This document shows, in pieces, positions 1 to 8,182 of a stretch of 64,000 bases of DNA. The position numbers and the translations under genes are program-made. The stretch is taken from NCBI RefSeq assembly GCF_003182135.1, contig NZ_QGTL01000019.1, positions 41,968 through 105,967 on the forward strand, written 5' to 3'. Position 1 is the stretch's first letter, and every line of letters starts with the position of its first letter. The notes under the pieces are model-generated. The model made no database searches. It was given only the letters and a program-made list of their open reading frames with translations, and was not told the DNA's origin. The stretch comes from Nocardia neocaledoniensis. GTDB lineage: Bacteria; Actinomycetota; Actinomycetes; Mycobacteriales; Mycobacteriaceae.

Positions 1-559
1 CGAGTGCCCGCACGGCCTCGGCGTTGCGGGCCGACGCCGTTCCGATGACGCGAATCCCGTTGGCGCGCGCCAGTTGCACGAGCGTGGAGCCCACGCCGCC
101 GTTGGCGCCGTGCACCAGCACGGTCTGCCCCGGCTCGACCTTCGCGGTGCGGAACAGCATCTGCCAGGCGGTGATCCCGTTGACGACGAAGGTTTCCGCG
201 GCGGCGGCGTCGAGCGCGGCGGGCACCGGCACCAGGTCCGCGGCGTCGAGCACGGCGTGGCTGGCCCAACCGCCGATCTTGGTCAGCGCGGCCACCCTGG
301 CGCCGACCAGCACGGGATCCACGCCGGCGCCGACCTCGGCCACCGTGCCGACCAGGTCGTAGCCGGGCACGAAGGGGAAGGCGGGCTGGTCGTAGTACTT
401 GCCGCGCCGCATCTGCTGCTCGGCGAACGAGACGCCGCTCGCCTCGACCCGGACCAGGGCCTGCCCCGCGGCAAGCGCCGGCAACGCGCGCTCGGTGACG
501 AGCAGGCCGTGGGGCTCGACGCGACCGGGCAGGACGATTTCGGTGACGGTGGTGGACAT
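1..559 (-). CDS. Quinone oxidoreductase-like zinc-independent MDR reductase, C-terminal part cut by window edge
   Basis: Only the first 186 codons are inside the window. The translation begins MSTTVTEIVLPG and has a GroES-like fold followed by the start of the NAD(P)-binding domain: the glycine motif HGANGGVGS (about residues 151-159) is the AxxGGVGS loop of quinone oxidoreductases. No structural-zinc cysteine cluster is present, which fits the zinc-independent NADPH:quinone reductase group. An AGGAG sits 8 nt before the ATG at 559. The gene follows the TetR gene at 633-1205 in the same direction and has an operator-like palindrome in its own leader, so it is probably the regulator's target. 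Substrate cannot be told. Confidence 0.85.
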   Translation of the reverse strand, partial: MSTTVTEIVLPGRVEPHGLLVTERALPALAAGQALVRVEASGVSFAEQQMRRGKYYDQPAFPFVPGYDLVGTVAEVGAGVDPVLVGARVAALTKIGGWASHAVLDAADLVPVPAALDAAAAETFVVNGITAWQMLFRTAKVEPGQTVLVHGANGGVGSTLVQLARANGIRVIGTASARNAEAVRAL

Positions 560-574
560 GACGGAACTCCTAGT

Positions 575-594
575 GTGTGACTGGTCAATCACTC
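575..594. promoter_or_regulatory. Imperfect palindrome, probable TetR operator of the oxidoreductase gene
   Basis: GTGA (577-580) and TCAC (589-592) are symmetric about position 584.5, with additional matches at 575/594, 582/587 and 583/586. The element lies in the 73-bp gap between the TetR gene and the oxidoreductase, just upstream of the latter's ribosome binding site. Its GGTCAATC segment recurs at 1237-1244 upstream of the TetR gene, so one regulator may bind both places. This is inference from symmetry and position. Confidence 0.5.
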
Positions 595-632
595 GATGGG
601 TCGAAAAAATGCCCCGTGCGGGGCATGGCTGG

Positions 633-1205
633 TCAGCGGGGTTGCGGGTGGCGGATGCCCTTGGTGACGATCTGCGCCCAGGGGCTGGTGTCGCCGTCGA
701 GGTCGAGGGTGGTGATCAGGTGGCACAGCTGCCCGAAGGCGATGTAGCGCTGCACCAGATCGTCCTCGGCTCCGGAGCGCTGCTTGGCCAGGTCGGTGAC
801 CTTGGCCAAACCGTCGCGCATCGCCTGCCTGATCTCGGGGACATCGGCGACCGAGAGGGCGTGCACCTGCAGCATGAGCAAGTTCTTGTCACCGATCAGC
901 TCGGCATAGGCGCCGCCCATGTCGTAGAGGATCTGCTCGGGCGTCGCGTCGGCCGCGGCCCTCGCCGCACCGGACGACATCGCCGCCGCGATCTGCTCGA
1001 AGCACCGCTCCAGCGCCGCGACGAACAGGGCGACCTTGCCCTCGAACAACTTGAACACATAAGCGGGGGAGATCTGCGCGGTCGCCGCCACTGTAGTGAT
1101 CGGCGTGCCGTGGTAGCCCGTCCGGGCGAACTCCACGATCGCGGCGTCGACGACGGCGTCGCGCCGGAGATCCGATCGGGAGAGGGTGGCTCCGCTCTTG
1201 CTCAT
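633..1205 (-). CDS. TetR/AcrR family transcriptional regulator
   Basis: 190 residues, usual TetR size. The N-terminal helix-turn-helix region runs about residues 12-58: DAVVDAAIVEFARTGYHGT, then VAATAQISPAYVFKLFEGK, the typical TetR recognition helix followed by the Y/F-x-x-F-x-x-K pattern. The rest is a helical ligand-binding domain. The ATG at 1205 abuts a 20-bp perfect palindrome (1206-1225), so there is no ordinary Shine-Dalgarno sequence and the mRNA may be leaderless or the true 5' end lies further up. Probably an autorepressor that also controls the downstream oxidoreductase (1-559). Confidence 0.9.
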   Translation of the reverse strand: MSKSGATLSRSDLRRDAVVDAAIVEFARTGYHGTPITTVAATAQISPAYVFKLFEGKVALFVAALERCFEQIAAAMSSGAARAAADATPEQILYDMGGAYAELIGDKNLLMLQVHALSVADVPEIRQAMRDGLAKVTDLAKQRSGAEDDLVQRYIAFGQLCHLITTLDLDGDTSPWAQIVTKGIRHPQPR

Positions 1206-1225
1206 GTGAGTGACTGTACACTCAC
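1206..1225. promoter_or_regulatory. Perfect 7-6-7 palindrome, probable TetR autoregulatory operator
   Basis: GTGAGTG (1206-1212) and CACTCAC (1219-1225) are exact reverse complements separated by six bases. The element touches the TetR start codon on one side. A further related stretch, GTGAGCGGTCAATC at 1231-1244, resembles the palindrome in front of the oxidoreductase gene. Position and symmetry are typical of TetR operators. Confidence 0.6.
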
Positions 1226-1245
1226 TCTTTGTGAGCGGTCAATCC

Positions 1246-2715
1246 CTATAGGGGGCCGTCGCGCCACCAGCGGTCGAAGAGGTCCTGGCCGGAGGTGCCG
1301 CCGGTGACGGTGAGTGCGCAGTTCGCGCGCGGACCGTCGGTGAAGCTGAGCTGCAGCTCGCCGGAGGGGAGGTCGACATCGGTGGAGTCACTCCAGCGGA
1401 CGTGGCCACGTCCGCTCGCACGTTGCCAGTCCTCGTCGCCGATGAGCCGGGTCGCGCGCGACGACGGCTTGAACTCCGCGACGGGTTCGTCGGTGCCGCA
1501 CTGCAGGATCAGGCGGGAGACCGGGTCGCGGTTGCCGTTGCAGGCGAGCGTGTGTGTCGAATAGCGGGTTTCCCCCGCGTCGATGGGGCGCTGGTTCTCG
1601 TCGACGGGTGCGCACAGGATGCCCTGAAAGCCACTGTCCACCTGAGTTTTCGGCAGCAGGCCGGGGAACGCGTCGATCACCCACTGGTGTGCGGCCCAGG
1701 AGTTCGGATCGAGCGGCACCGCCGAGGAGGTAGGTCCCGACGCGCCCGGCGTCGACGAGTCACGGTTCAGCACAACGACACCCGCCACGGCGAGGGCCGC
1801 GACGGCGCCCACGGCAGCGAGGGCGATGCCGAGACCGCGGCGCCGGCTTGAGCGGTCCCGTGGCACGGGTTCCGCCTCGACTCCCAATGCCCTGGCCGCC
1901 GCCTTCGCGAGTTCACCGCAGCTCGCGTAGCGCCGCTGTGGATCCTTGGCCATCGCGCGGGCGATCACCTCATCGATCGCGCGCGGCAGGTTCGCGACGG
2001 CGCTCGGACGCGGGGGTGGTTCGGTCAGGTGTGCCGCGATCACCGCGTCGACGCTCGCTCGCGGGAACGGCTTCGCGCCGGTCAGCAGTTCGTACAGGGT
2101 GCAACCCAGCGCGTAGACATCGGCGCGCGGATCGACCGCGGTGCCGGTCAGCTGTTCCGGGGCGGCGTATGCGACCGTCGCGAGAATCGTTCCCGCCTGC
2201 GTCAGCGTCGTGCCCGCGACCGCCTTGGCGATGCCGAAGTCGGTGACGGCGACCCGATCCGGTTGTCCCGGAATCACTTCGACGAGGATGTTGGCCGGTT
2301 TGACATCGCGGTGCAGCATCCCGGCCCGATGCGCGTGATCGAGCCCGCGCGCGACGCCGGTGATCAGGTGCGCGACCCGGGGCGGGGTCAGCGCGTCCTC
2401 GCGCAGGAGGGTGGCGGCATCGGGGCCGTCGATGAACCGCATGGCGATCCACAGCTGCCCGCCCTCGATGCCCCGGTCGTAGACACCGATGATGTGGGGA
2501 TGGTCGAGCTGGGCGGCGAGTTCGGCCTCGCGAATGAACCGCGCGCGGAACTCGGGGTCCGCGCCGAACTCGGTCGCGAGCACCTTGAGCGCGTCGCGGC
2601 GCGGGAGCCGGGGATGCGCGGCCACGTAGACCGTGCCCATGCCGCCGCTGCCGAGTACCCGCTCGATCCGGTAGCCCGCGAAGACGGTGCCCGGCGGCAG
2701 GATCCGCCTACTCAC
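1246..2715 (-). CDS. Transmembrane Ser/Thr protein kinase with four-cysteine extracellular domain (kinase B of copy 2)
   Basis: 489 residues. Kinase domain about 14-275: glycine loop GSGGMGTV (22-29), catalytic lysine K44 in DALKVL, catalytic loop HRDVKPANIL with D137, DFG at 159-161 and APEQ after the activation loop. All key residues are intact. A single membrane helix lies at about 296-317, followed by an extracellular domain of about 165 residues containing four cysteines and ending in a WWRDGPL-type motif. The GTG start overlaps the preceding lipoprotein gene by 8 bp, implying translational coupling. It is most similar by eye to the kinase at 5421-6977. Signal sensed is unknown. Confidence 0.92.
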   Translation of the reverse strand: MSRRILPPGTVFAGYRIERVLGSGGMGTVYVAAHPRLPRRDALKVLATEFGADPEFRARFIREAELAAQLDHPHIIGVYDRGIEGGQLWIAMRFIDGPDAATLLREDALTPPRVAHLITGVARGLDHAHRAGMLHRDVKPANILVEVIPGQPDRVAVTDFGIAKAVAGTTLTQAGTILATVAYAAPEQLTGTAVDPRADVYALGCTLYELLTGAKPFPRASVDAVIAAHLTEPPPRPSAVANLPRAIDEVIARAMAKDPQRRYASCGELAKAAARALGVEAEPVPRDRSSRRRGLGIALAAVGAVAALAVAGVVVLNRDSSTPGASGPTSSAVPLDPNSWAAHQWVIDAFPGLLPKTQVDSGFQGILCAPVDENQRPIDAGETRYSTHTLACNGNRDPVSRLILQCGTDEPVAEFKPSSRATRLIGDEDWQRASGRGHVRWSDSTDVDLPSGELQLSFTDGPRANCALTVTGGTSGQDLFDRWWRDGPL

Positions 2716-3934
2716 TGCGCACCAGCAAGGCGTACTGGGCGGCGGTGCGCTGCCGTGCGTTCGCCGGATTCCAGCCGGTGAGCGCGGCCGTGTACCTGCC
2801 GTAGAGCACGTGACAGGCTGCCTGGTGGGGGGACGCGGGGTCCGAACGCACCGTCGTGCAATACGCGTCCGGGACCCCGGCGGGGCTCTCGACGAGCTCG
2901 GCGGGGTTCACCGCCTGCCGCTCCTGCTCGAACACCTTCCGCGCGCTGACCGCGTCCGGAAACCGCTCGAGCACATCGAAGTCGTTGATGGCGACGATCT
3001 CGATGGGGTCCTTGAATCCGTAGTGCTTCATCAGCCGGGTCGCCCGTGGCCCGAGGACCACGCCGTAGACGGACAGCGCCGCCGACCAGCCCGCGTTGGT
3101 GTCGATATCGGAGCTGACGACCGTCGGATAGGTCCATCGTCCCGGCCCGAAGGGCAGCAACCGTGCCTGCATGCCCTCCCGGTCCAGCGGCAGGGTGTCG
3201 AAATCCTCCGGTGGAGTGCCCCGGAAATCGCTGAGCCGGGGGATCTGCGCGTCGAACACCTTGCGCACGGTGCTCGTCAGCACCTGCTGATCCGGGCTGG
3301 TGTGCGCGGCCAGCGCGCTGATGACGAACGAACCGTGGGCATAGGTGGCCGCCATGGTCGGCACGCTCGGACGCCAGTGTGCGAACGCGCCCGGGTACCC
3401 CTCGATGCGCACGTCGACGTTGTCCGGGCTGATCGCGGCATCGGTCGCGTTCATCTGCCTGGCGGCCAACCGGGCGGACTGGTCATCGCGAAAGCGCAGC
3501 AGCAGCACGGTCAGCAAGCGCGAGGCGCCGACTTCCGGCCGCTTGCCGCGCAAGTTGACATCGCTGCCGCTGACCGCGAATCCGGCCAGCATGCCGTGCG
3601 ATTCGAGTGCCTCACGAACCCGCTCGGCGAGGATGCCCGCCGCGGTCAACGGCGTGGGCAGCGGCGCGGTCCGTTCCTGGACGCCGTAGGTCAGGGTCGG
3701 ATCGACCTCGACGGGATCGAGCATGACCTCGCCCATGCGCACCGACTCGAGCACGCGGCCGTACTTGTCGTTGCTGATCGTCGGCGCCGTCATCGGGTCG
3801 CTGCCGTGCGTCCCGACGTCCAGTGCGGCCAGATCGACCTGTTGTGGCGTCGGTTCGCCGGGGCCGGTGCATCCGCTGAGCACCGTCAGCGCCACGGCGA
3901 CGGCGAGCACGGTCCGAAATCGTTGCGACACCAT
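2708..3934 (-). CDS. Lipoprotein of the nocardial DUF7373-like type
   Basis: 408 residues. The N-terminus is a lipoprotein signal peptide with lipobox LSGC (acylated cysteine at about residue 22). The mature part has no recognised enzymatic motif; two late cysteines (AYCTT and AACHV) could pair. It ends RTAAQYALLVRSE, nearly the same tail as the lipoprotein at 6983-8182, so the two are paralogues. The gene starts 4 bp after the kinase at 3939-5393 and overlaps the kinase at 1246-2715, so it is co-expressed with both. A surface-anchored accessory or ligand-binding partner for the kinases is likely but not proven. The DUF7373 name is from memory. Confidence 0.85.
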   Translation of the reverse strand: MVSQRFRTVLAVAVALTVLSGCTGPGEPTPQQVDLAALDVGTHGSDPMTAPTISNDKYGRVLESVRMGEVMLDPVEVDPTLTYGVQERTAPLPTPLTAAGILAERVREALESHGMLAGFAVSGSDVNLRGKRPEVGASRLLTVLLLRFRDDQSARLAARQMNATDAAISPDNVDVRIEGYPGAFAHWRPSVPTMAATYAHGSFVISALAAHTSPDQQVLTSTVRKVFDAQIPRLSDFRGTPPEDFDTLPLDREGMQARLLPFGPGRWTYPTVVSSDIDTNAGWSAALSVYGVVLGPRATRLMKHYGFKDPIEIVAINDFDVLERFPDAVSARKVFEQERQAVNPAELVESPAGVPDAYCTTVRSDPASPHQAACHVLYGRYTAALTGWNPANARQRTAAQYALLVRSE

Positions 3935-3938
3935 CGTC

Positions 3939-5393
3939 CTACCTCTGCCCCAGCGGCGCGTCCGGCCACCAGCGTTCCAACAGCGCGGATCCCGAGTCGC
4001 TGCCGGAGACCCGGAGGCGGCAGAAGTTCCGGTCGGGACTGTCGAAGATCGCGTCGAGACGGCCCATCGGGAAGCCGTCGGTGGTCGTGATGGTGCCCCA
4101 GCGCACCTTGCCCGTGTCCGTGCCGCGCGTCCACCGCTGTTCGCCCTCGATGACGATCTCGGAGGTGTAGCCGGCGATCTCGGCGCGGTCGGCTCGGCAG
4201 ATCACCGACACCAGCTCGGCGGGGTCGCGGTCACCGAGACAGGACACTCCGCCGACCTCGGCCTGCTGCTCCATGGGCAGGAGGTCGCCTTTGCCGTCGA
4301 CGTGCACGCAGTCGTGCATGTCCTGGTAGCCGACGGCCGCCGGTGCCACGGGCAGCAGGCGCGGGAGCGCTTCGGCAGCCATGGCCGCCGCACCCCACGC
4401 CGCGGAATTCGTGGCGACGCCGGTGGGCTCGGCGATCGTGGACGCGGCGTCGTCGCCGTCGGAGCGGACAATCAGCGAAATGGCCACTGCCACAGCGACT
4501 GTCGTCACCGCTGCCGCACCGGCGAGCCACCAGGACCGACGGGATGGTCGCGTGACGGGTGCGCACGCGGCACGTGCCGCGGCGGCCAGCGCACCGCAGC
4601 TCTGATAGCGCTGCGCCGGGTCCTTGGCCATCGCCGTGGCGATCACCGCGTCCAGCGCGGCGGGCACTCGGCTGTTCGCTGCCGAAGGGCGCGGCGGCGG
4701 CTCGGACAGGTGCGCGTACATCACTGCCGCCGGACTGCTGCGGGGAAAGGGAACCTCGCCGGTGAGCAACTGGTACAGCGTGCACCCCAGCGAATACACA
4801 TCGGCGCGGTGATCGACGGGATCACCGCTGATCAGTTCGGGCGCGGCGTACGCCAGGGTCGCGGTGAAACCCACGTCCTCGGACAGTGTTCCGTCGCCGT
4901 CGGCCGCCCGCGCGATGCCGAAGTCGGTGACCAGCACCCGGTCCGGCTCGCCCGGTTCGGTGGTGAGCAGCAGGTTCGCGGGCTTGACGTCGCGATGTTG
5001 CAGGCCGACCCGGTGGATCTCGTCGAGACCGTCGGCGGCTTCGGACAGAATCCTCAGCGCCCGCTCGACCGGGAGGGCGCCCTCGCGCCGGAGCAGCTCC
5101 GCGACGTCGCCGCCGTCGACGAACTGCATGGCGATCCACAGCTGATCCTCGTGCTCGCCGCGGTCGCGCACGGCGACCACGTTCGGATGCTGCAGCCGCA
5201 CAGCGACTTCGGCTTCGCGCAGGAACCGCGCACGGAACTCGGCGTCGCCCGCGTGCCGGTCGGACAGGATCTTCAGCGCGTCGTTGCGGGGCAGCCGGGG
5301 ATGGCGGGCAAGGAAGACCTCGCCCATCCCGCCCGCGCCGAGCCGTCGCTCGATCCGGTATCCGGCGAATTCCGTGTCGTCCGCGACCGTCAC
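3939..5393 (-). CDS. Transmembrane Ser/Thr protein kinase with four-cysteine extracellular domain (kinase A of copy 2)
   Basis: 484 residues with a GTG start at 5393. Kinase motifs: GAGGMGEV near residue 20, lysine in DALKILSD, HRDVKPANLL, DFGIARAADGD and APEL. A membrane helix (about residues 290-312) is followed by a domain with four cysteines (in HDCVHV, VSCLGD, VICRAD and NFCRLRV) ending RWWPDAPLGQR. The N-terminus (MTVADDTEFAGYR) aligns without gaps with that of the kinase at 8179-9648, which is its closest relative in the window. The gene begins 27 bp after the kinase at 5421-6977, at the junction of the two repeated units. Confidence 0.92.
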   Translation of the reverse strand: MTVADDTEFAGYRIERRLGAGGMGEVFLARHPRLPRNDALKILSDRHAGDAEFRARFLREAEVAVRLQHPNVVAVRDRGEHEDQLWIAMQFVDGGDVAELLRREGALPVERALRILSEAADGLDEIHRVGLQHRDVKPANLLLTTEPGEPDRVLVTDFGIARAADGDGTLSEDVGFTATLAYAAPELISGDPVDHRADVYSLGCTLYQLLTGEVPFPRSSPAAVMYAHLSEPPPRPSAANSRVPAALDAVIATAMAKDPAQRYQSCGALAAAARAACAPVTRPSRRSWWLAGAAAVTTVAVAVAISLIVRSDGDDAASTIAEPTGVATNSAAWGAAAMAAEALPRLLPVAPAAVGYQDMHDCVHVDGKGDLLPMEQQAEVGGVSCLGDRDPAELVSVICRADRAEIAGYTSEIVIEGEQRWTRGTDTGKVRWGTITTTDGFPMGRLDAIFDSPDRNFCRLRVSGSDSGSALLERWWPDAPLGQR

Positions 5394-5420
5394 CGGCGCT
5401 GCCCTCCCGTTGCCATGCGA

Positions 5421-6977
5421 TCAGAACGGCGCATTCGGCCACCACCGGTCGTAGAGGTCCTGGCCGGTCTTCCCGCCGCTCACGACGACCATGCAGAAGT
5501 TGCGGGCCGGTTCGTCGAAGGAGATGCCGATCGTGCCGATATCGCCGTTGGTGAGTGCCAAGGTCGACCAGGTGATGCGGCCGCGTCCGGACGCCCGATT
5601 CCAGGTGTGGTCGCCGAGGATCAAGACGCCCGGCTCGTCCACCAGCGTGTAGGGGCTCCGGTTCGTCGAACATTCCACGTAGACATCGCGCACGGGGTTC
5701 TCGTCGCCCGTGCAGGTGATGCGGGCGATGGGATCGGGCAGCACGTCGAGATCGGCCTGCCTGGTGACGCCGTCCGCGCCCCGGGCGATGGCGGCGCAGC
5801 GGATGCCCTGATGCCCGGTTCGCGTCGGTGTGGCGGGCAGCAATCGGGGCAGCGCGTCGACGATGAAGGAGTATCGGCCCCAGGTCACTCCGGCCGCCGT
5901 GGTCGGCGCGGCAGTGCTCGCCGCCGGCTCGCCGCGGTCGCGGGCGAGCACCACCGCGACCGTCGTCGCCGCCACGACGGCGACGACCGCGACCGCCGCG
6001 GCGGCGTATCGCAGCGAGCGATGTGCCCGTCGCGGAGTCCGATGCACGATGGTGGGAGCCGAGGGCGGCGCGACGGTGACATCCGCAGGTGGCGGAATGG
6101 GCGGTGGGGACGCCACCACGGTCTGCTCCACCGCGACACCGAAAGCCGCCGCCGTGGCCGCCGCGAGGGCGCCACAGGAGGAGAAGCGATCCTCCGGATT
6201 CTTCGCCATGGCGCGCGCCAGGACGGCGTCGATCGCGGGCGGCAGTTCCGGCCGGATCGCGGTCGCGCTCGGCGGCGGCACCATCAGGTGCGCCTGCATC
6301 ACCGCGACCACCGAATCGCGGGGAAACGGCTTCGCGCCGGTGAGCATCTCGAACAGCGTGCAGCCGAGGGCGTACACGTCGGCGCGGTGATCCACGCGCT
6401 GCTCGGTCAGCAGTTCCGGCGCGGCATAGGCCAGGGTCGCCACGACCGTCCCGACAGCGGTCAACGCGGTGCCGTCACCGGCCGCCCTGGCGATGCCGAA
6501 ATCGGCGACGAGCACCCGCTCCGGCGCGTCGTCGGCGGGTTCGAGCAGGATGTTGGCGGGTTTCACGTCGCGGTGCAGCAGACCGTTGCGGTGCGCCTCG
6601 TCCAGCCCACGGGCGGTCTCGGTGACGATGTGCACGGCGCGTTCCGGCGGCAGCGCCGACGCGCGCCGCAGCAAGGCGGCCACGTCGGTCCCGTCGACCA
6701 GTTCCATGGCGATCCACAGTCGACCGTCCTCGACGCCGCGGTCGTACACCGAGACGATGTTCGGATGGTCCAGTCGCGCGCTCAGTTCGGCCTCGCGCAG
6801 GAAACGCGCGTGGAATTCGGAACCGGCACCGGCGTTCTCGGGCAGCACCTTGAGCGCGTCGCGGCGGGGCAGCCGCGGATGGGTGGCCACGTACACCGTG
6901 CCCATGCCACCGGCGCCGAGCACGCGCTCGATCCGGTAGCCGGCGAAAACCGTTCCTGGGGAAAGTGTTCCGGACAT
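5421..6977 (-). CDS. Transmembrane Ser/Thr protein kinase with four-cysteine extracellular domain (kinase B of copy 1)
   Basis: 518 residues from the ATG at 6977 (MSGTLSPGTVFAGYR). The reading frame stays open much further upstream, but that part overlaps the lipoprotein gene in another frame; the kinase paralogues start at the equivalent place. Motifs: GAGGMGTV, DALKVL, HRDVKPANIL, DFGIARAAGDG, APEL. A proline-rich juxtamembrane stretch (ASPPPIPPPAD) precedes the membrane helix. Outside are four cysteines (GIRCAAI, ITCTGD, VECSTN, NFCMVVV) and the end RWWPNAPF. It starts only 5 bp after the lipoprotein stop at 6983. Closest relative: kinase at 1246-2715. Confidence 0.92.
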   Translation of the reverse strand: MSGTLSPGTVFAGYRIERVLGAGGMGTVYVATHPRLPRRDALKVLPENAGAGSEFHARFLREAELSARLDHPNIVSVYDRGVEDGRLWIAMELVDGTDVAALLRRASALPPERAVHIVTETARGLDEAHRNGLLHRDVKPANILLEPADDAPERVLVADFGIARAAGDGTALTAVGTVVATLAYAAPELLTEQRVDHRADVYALGCTLFEMLTGAKPFPRDSVVAVMQAHLMVPPPSATAIRPELPPAIDAVLARAMAKNPEDRFSSCGALAAATAAAFGVAVEQTVVASPPPIPPPADVTVAPPSAPTIVHRTPRRAHRSLRYAAAAVAVVAVVAATTVAVVLARDRGEPAASTAAPTTAAGVTWGRYSFIVDALPRLLPATPTRTGHQGIRCAAIARGADGVTRQADLDVLPDPIARITCTGDENPVRDVYVECSTNRSPYTLVDEPGVLILGDHTWNRASGRGRITWSTLALTNGDIGTIGISFDEPARNFCMVVVSGGKTGQDLYDRWWPNAPF

Positions 6978-6982
6978 CGGCG

Positions 6983-8182
6983 CTACTCGCTGTTCACCAG
7001 CAGCGCGTACTGCGCCGCCGCTCGATGATGCACGTCCTGGTAATCGCGGCTGAAGACGACCGCGACATAGCGGCCGTACCGGAGGCGGCAGCTGAACCGC
7101 GTCATCGACGCGGCGCCGGTCTCCTTTTCCGCGCAGTTGATGTCGACCATGCCCGCCGGCGTCGGCACCGAGGACCTCGCGTCGTCCTGCCGCAGACCCG
7201 AGAAGAAGGTGGCTGCCGTCGCCGCGTCGGAAAAGCGCAGCAGCCGGTCGAACCGGTTGAGTCCGGTCCATTCGGGGACCTCGGGGGCGGGGCTGTAGAA
7301 GTGGCCCGCGCGCGGACCGAGGACGATGCCGTGCGGCTGCACGATGCTGTCCCAGCCCGCGTTCTCCGCGATTTCGGAGGTGACCACCACCGGATACGGC
7401 CAGCGCCCCGGTGCCTCCGGCACCATGCGAGCCAGCATCCCGTCGCGGTCCAGTGGCAGGTCGGCGAACGCCTCGGCCGGGGTGAGCTCGACATCGCGCA
7501 GCAACGGCTGTTGCTCGGCGAAGGCCCTGCCCGCCAGTGTCGTCAGAACGCCGAGATCGGGGGTGACGTGCCCGGCGAGCACGGTGACGACGAAGGAGTC
7601 GATGGCCATCGTCGCCGCCAGCGTCGGCACCGACGGACGCCAATGTGCCCGCGCCGTCGGGTGATCCGGGATCGTGACCGCGACATTGTCCGGGCTCACC
7701 GCCGCATCGGCGGAGTCGATCTCCGTCGCCGCCTCGCGCGCTGCCCCCGCGTCGGGGAAGCGCAGCAAGGTGATCTGCACGATCCGGCCGTTGCCGACTG
7801 TGAACTGGCGCGTGTCGCTGGCACCCACGGTGAACCCGGCGAGCATGCCGTGTCGTTCCAGTGCCGCGCGGGCCGGATCTGCCAGCAGCGCCACCGCTTT
7901 CGCTGGAGTCGGCAGCGGGTCCGAGCCCATTCGGGTGCGGGGGACGTTCAGCGCGGGATCGACCCGAGCGGGATTCGCGATGAGCTCGCCGAGCCGCACC
8001 GACTCGATCACCCGGCCGTAACGCTCGGTGCCGTGCGCGGGTGCGGCGAGCGGATATCGGCTGTACGGACCCACATCGAGGGTCGCGGGGTCGGGTACCG
8101 GCATCGGATCGCCGGCGACCGCGCAGCCGGTGAGGGCCGTGAGGACCACGCCGAGGGCAAGCGACATGCGTGCGAGTCTCAC
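6983..8182 (-). CDS. Lipoprotein of the nocardial DUF7373-like type, paralogue of the one at 2708-3934
   Basis: 399 residues from a GTG at 8182 that shares GTGA with the stop of the kinase at 8179-9648. An in-frame extension upstream is possible but would give no signal peptide at its start. The N-terminus VRLARMSLALGVVLTALTGC has a good lipobox (LTGC). Shared features with the other lipoprotein: a conserved TLDVGPYSRYP-type start, MLAGF near residue 115, HWRPSVPT near 190, two late cysteines (INCAEK and FSCRLRYGRY) and the tail RAAAQYALLVNSE. Together with its flanking kinases it forms one unit of the duplicated array. Confidence 0.87.
   Translation of the reverse strand: MRLARMSLALGVVLTALTGCAVAGDPMPVPDPATLDVGPYSRYPLAAPAHGTERYGRVIESVRLGELIANPARVDPALNVPRTRMGSDPLPTPAKAVALLADPARAALERHGMLAGFTVGASDTRQFTVGNGRIVQITLLRFPDAGAAREAATEIDSADAAVSPDNVAVTIPDHPTARAHWRPSVPTLAATMAIDSFVVTVLAGHVTPDLGVLTTLAGRAFAEQQPLLRDVELTPAEAFADLPLDRDGMLARMVPEAPGRWPYPVVVTSEIAENAGWDSIVQPHGIVLGPRAGHFYSPAPEVPEWTGLNRFDRLLRFSDAATAATFFSGLRQDDARSSVPTPAGMVDINCAEKETGAASMTRFSCRLRYGRYVAVVFSRDYQDVHHRAAAQYALLVNSE

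Noticed and set aside
2687..7028. Very long open frames on the plus strand opposite the kinase/lipoprotein genes (up to 1101 codons)
   Set aside because: They are mirror frames of GC-rich genes: Arg/Gly/His-rich translations with no family motif, overlapping several real genes that have complete kinase motifs.
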